A stretch of DNA of 64,000 nucleotides. Origin: Rhodeus uyekii (Eukaryota; Chordata; Actinopteri; Cypriniformes; Acheilognathidae). The translations under genes and the position numbers were made by a program. Below are positions 62,606 through 64,000 of this stretch, one piece after another; the stretch's first letter is position 1; each line of letters opens with the position of its first letter. Below the pieces are notes generated by a model. It ran no database searches. It was not told the DNA's origin and saw nothing but the letters and a program-made list of their open reading frames with translations. The stretch is from the NCBI GenBank assembly GCA_037043235.1, contig JAWRVZ010000221.1:70001-134000 (forward strand), in the 5' to 3' direction.

Positions 62606-63530
62606 ATACTTTTTAAAATATATTAAATTAGAGAAACGGCTATTTCAACTTGTAATAAAATCCTACAGTATTACTGTTTTTCTTAAAAAAAATAGTTGCT
62701 TTTCAAGTGTTTCGCAATGTGTACTAAATATTAACCCTTGTGTCACGTTCCCTTTATTCAACATTGAAAAGCATTGAAACCGTCTTATCATCAGTTTTGC
62801 TCTCTCACCACATAGGCGGTTTACCGTGATCGTATCAGAACACTGTGTCATCGTCCTGTTGAGGCTTCGCTCTTCAACTCATTTCCTGTGCTACACCATA
62901 AAAAACTCCTAAAACATGCCTAGATAACAGCACTACAGCACAGGCATCCGACTGAAAGCAACGTTCCACTGCTGCAAAGCAGATTCATTCAACCAACCTC
63001 TAGGCGTTTGCTTACTGGCCTAAGTTAGAAGACCCTATCCTCAAGTTAAGCGAGTTAGCAGTATCTCTGTTTTGATGATTCATCCCCATCCGATAATGTG
63101 CCTCCGGTTGGAATTCGCAAACATAGCTACTCATTCACAGCTATTGACGCTTTTGTTCCATCTATCGCTCTGTTTGCTCACCAGGACAGTGAGAGTACAG
63201 TATTTTCAAACAAAGCCTTGAACCCACGGGTCAAATTGCTACGCTTCTATTAACTGGTTCCTGCATTATGCAGAGTGAGTCAGAGCTCAGTGCCTTGTGT
63301 CCATTGTTCTCCATTGGGTAAAATAAATAGGGAAGTAAAGGCAAGCAGAGAGGCTACTGATGACACAAGACCTTTCACAAGTTGTTTTATAAGAGTCACA
63401 GCCGATAACTTCTACTGTTACCAAGTATTATCCCTGTGATGTTTCATGTCTTTAAATGTATTTAGACCATTTTCTGCTTTTGTTTACGTGTTTGGTATAC
63501 TTGGATTTCTTGGATTTCTCTTCAATTACT
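62606..63530. other. itpk1 intron 5, unassigned
   Basis: No gene or named repeat recognised; the next itpk1 exon was not found here. Confidence 0.45.
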
Positions 63531-63673
63531 TACATTTATGCATTTGGCAGACGCTTTTATCCAAAGCATTCAAGAAACACGTTGACATTCTGATCAGTTC
63601 TTGCTTTTCGTGGGAATCGAACCCATGACCGTGGCGTTGCAAGCACCAATGCTCTACTAGTTGAGTTACAGAG
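63531..63673 (-). mobile_element. tRNA-derived SINE (copy 9)
   Basis: Minus-strand copy: head with 'gggttcgattcccacgaaaa', then 'tttcttgaatgctttggata' (a deletion joins body and tail), and a full tail 'aaaagcgtctgccaaatgca'. Confidence 0.8.
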
Positions 63674-64000
63674 CAGCTGATGCTGATGATACTTAAAATC
63701 ATAAATCACCATAAAATCAACATGGACAAAATATCTGAAGCATCTCAATCAAGGATTTGTTTTTGGGATTTTGTGTTTTGCTCTGATTGGTCAGATAAAA
63801 TATTGTGGCGTTTGCTATGGATAATGTATAATAAAAATAAAAGTCTTTTATAATCTTGAGTCAAAATCTTAACAAAAACATTTTATCGCAACATTAACAT
63901 CTGTATTTAAAGATGTTCACAATTTGTTATTTTATTATAACATTATTATATTATTTAATTAATTAAATTATTTATATTATTTATTTATTAGTATTATAAC
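63674..64000. other. right edge, AT-rich intron
   Basis: AT-rich sequence to the window end; nothing recognised. Confidence 0.5.

Overview
The window is a stretch of animal chromosome, almost certainly from a cypriniform (carp-like) teleost fish. The vertebrate genes are split by GT-AG introns, the DNA between exons is AT-rich, and it is packed with fish-type repeats: nine copies of a tRNA-derived SINE, pogo/Tigger-, Tc1- and hAT-type DNA transposons, LINE remnants, and the short 'GGGATAGTTCACCC'-type and 'TTTGGGGTCAGTAA'-type repeats that I know from carp and zebrafish genomes. Nothing bacterial, plasmid or phage-like is present. I see no intact virus and no toxin gene.

Three protein genes lie head-to-tail on the + strand. 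(1) The last five coding exons of an HSP110-family chaperone, best matched to HSPA4L, occupy 20-4176 and end in the family's acidic EMEVD-type tail. (2) A complete PLK4 gene (polo-like kinase 4, the centriole-duplication kinase) runs from 5696 to 19040 in 16 coding exons, giving 920 residues. It has an intact kinase, DSG degron and polo boxes. (3) The first part of ITPK1 (inositol-tetrakisphosphate 1-kinase) begins at ATG 21571. Four coding exons (21571-21665, 34819-34843, 47754-47879, 50216-50333) encode residues 1-121. The rest of the gene lies beyond the right edge, and a CpG-rich non-coding first exon probably lies at about 19850-20010.

The remaining sequence, more than 90 percent of the window, is introns and repeats. 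HSPA4L introns hold a hAT element with an 8-bp target duplication and a nested SINE. PLK4 introns hold a minisatellite, a CA/CT microsatellite, a TIR element, a MITE, a Tc1 fragment and a decayed hAT element. ITPK1 introns hold (a) an approximately 40-bp array at 20.4-21.1 kb, (b) a duplicated block carrying a 41-bp minisatellite with about 49 copies and a 287-bp higher-order period at 22.0-25.7 kb, (c) several pogo-like elements, (d) a 2.9-kb polypyrimidine array with nested 304- and 906-bp periods at 55.2-58.1 kb, and (e) a 1.15-kb TIR element with a large internal hairpin at 58.8-60.0 kb.

Functionally the three genes are not a pathway: a cytosolic chaperone co-factor, a centrosome kinase and an inositol phosphate kinase. 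HSPA4L-PLK4 adjacency is also found in mammals, whereas ITPK1 is on another chromosome in human, so that junction reflects fish gene order. I found no undescribed functional system. The best leads are a 78-nt PLK4 intron that is open in frame, the 25-nt ITPK1 microexon, the nested structure of the two large satellite arrays, and several hairpin-forming repeats.
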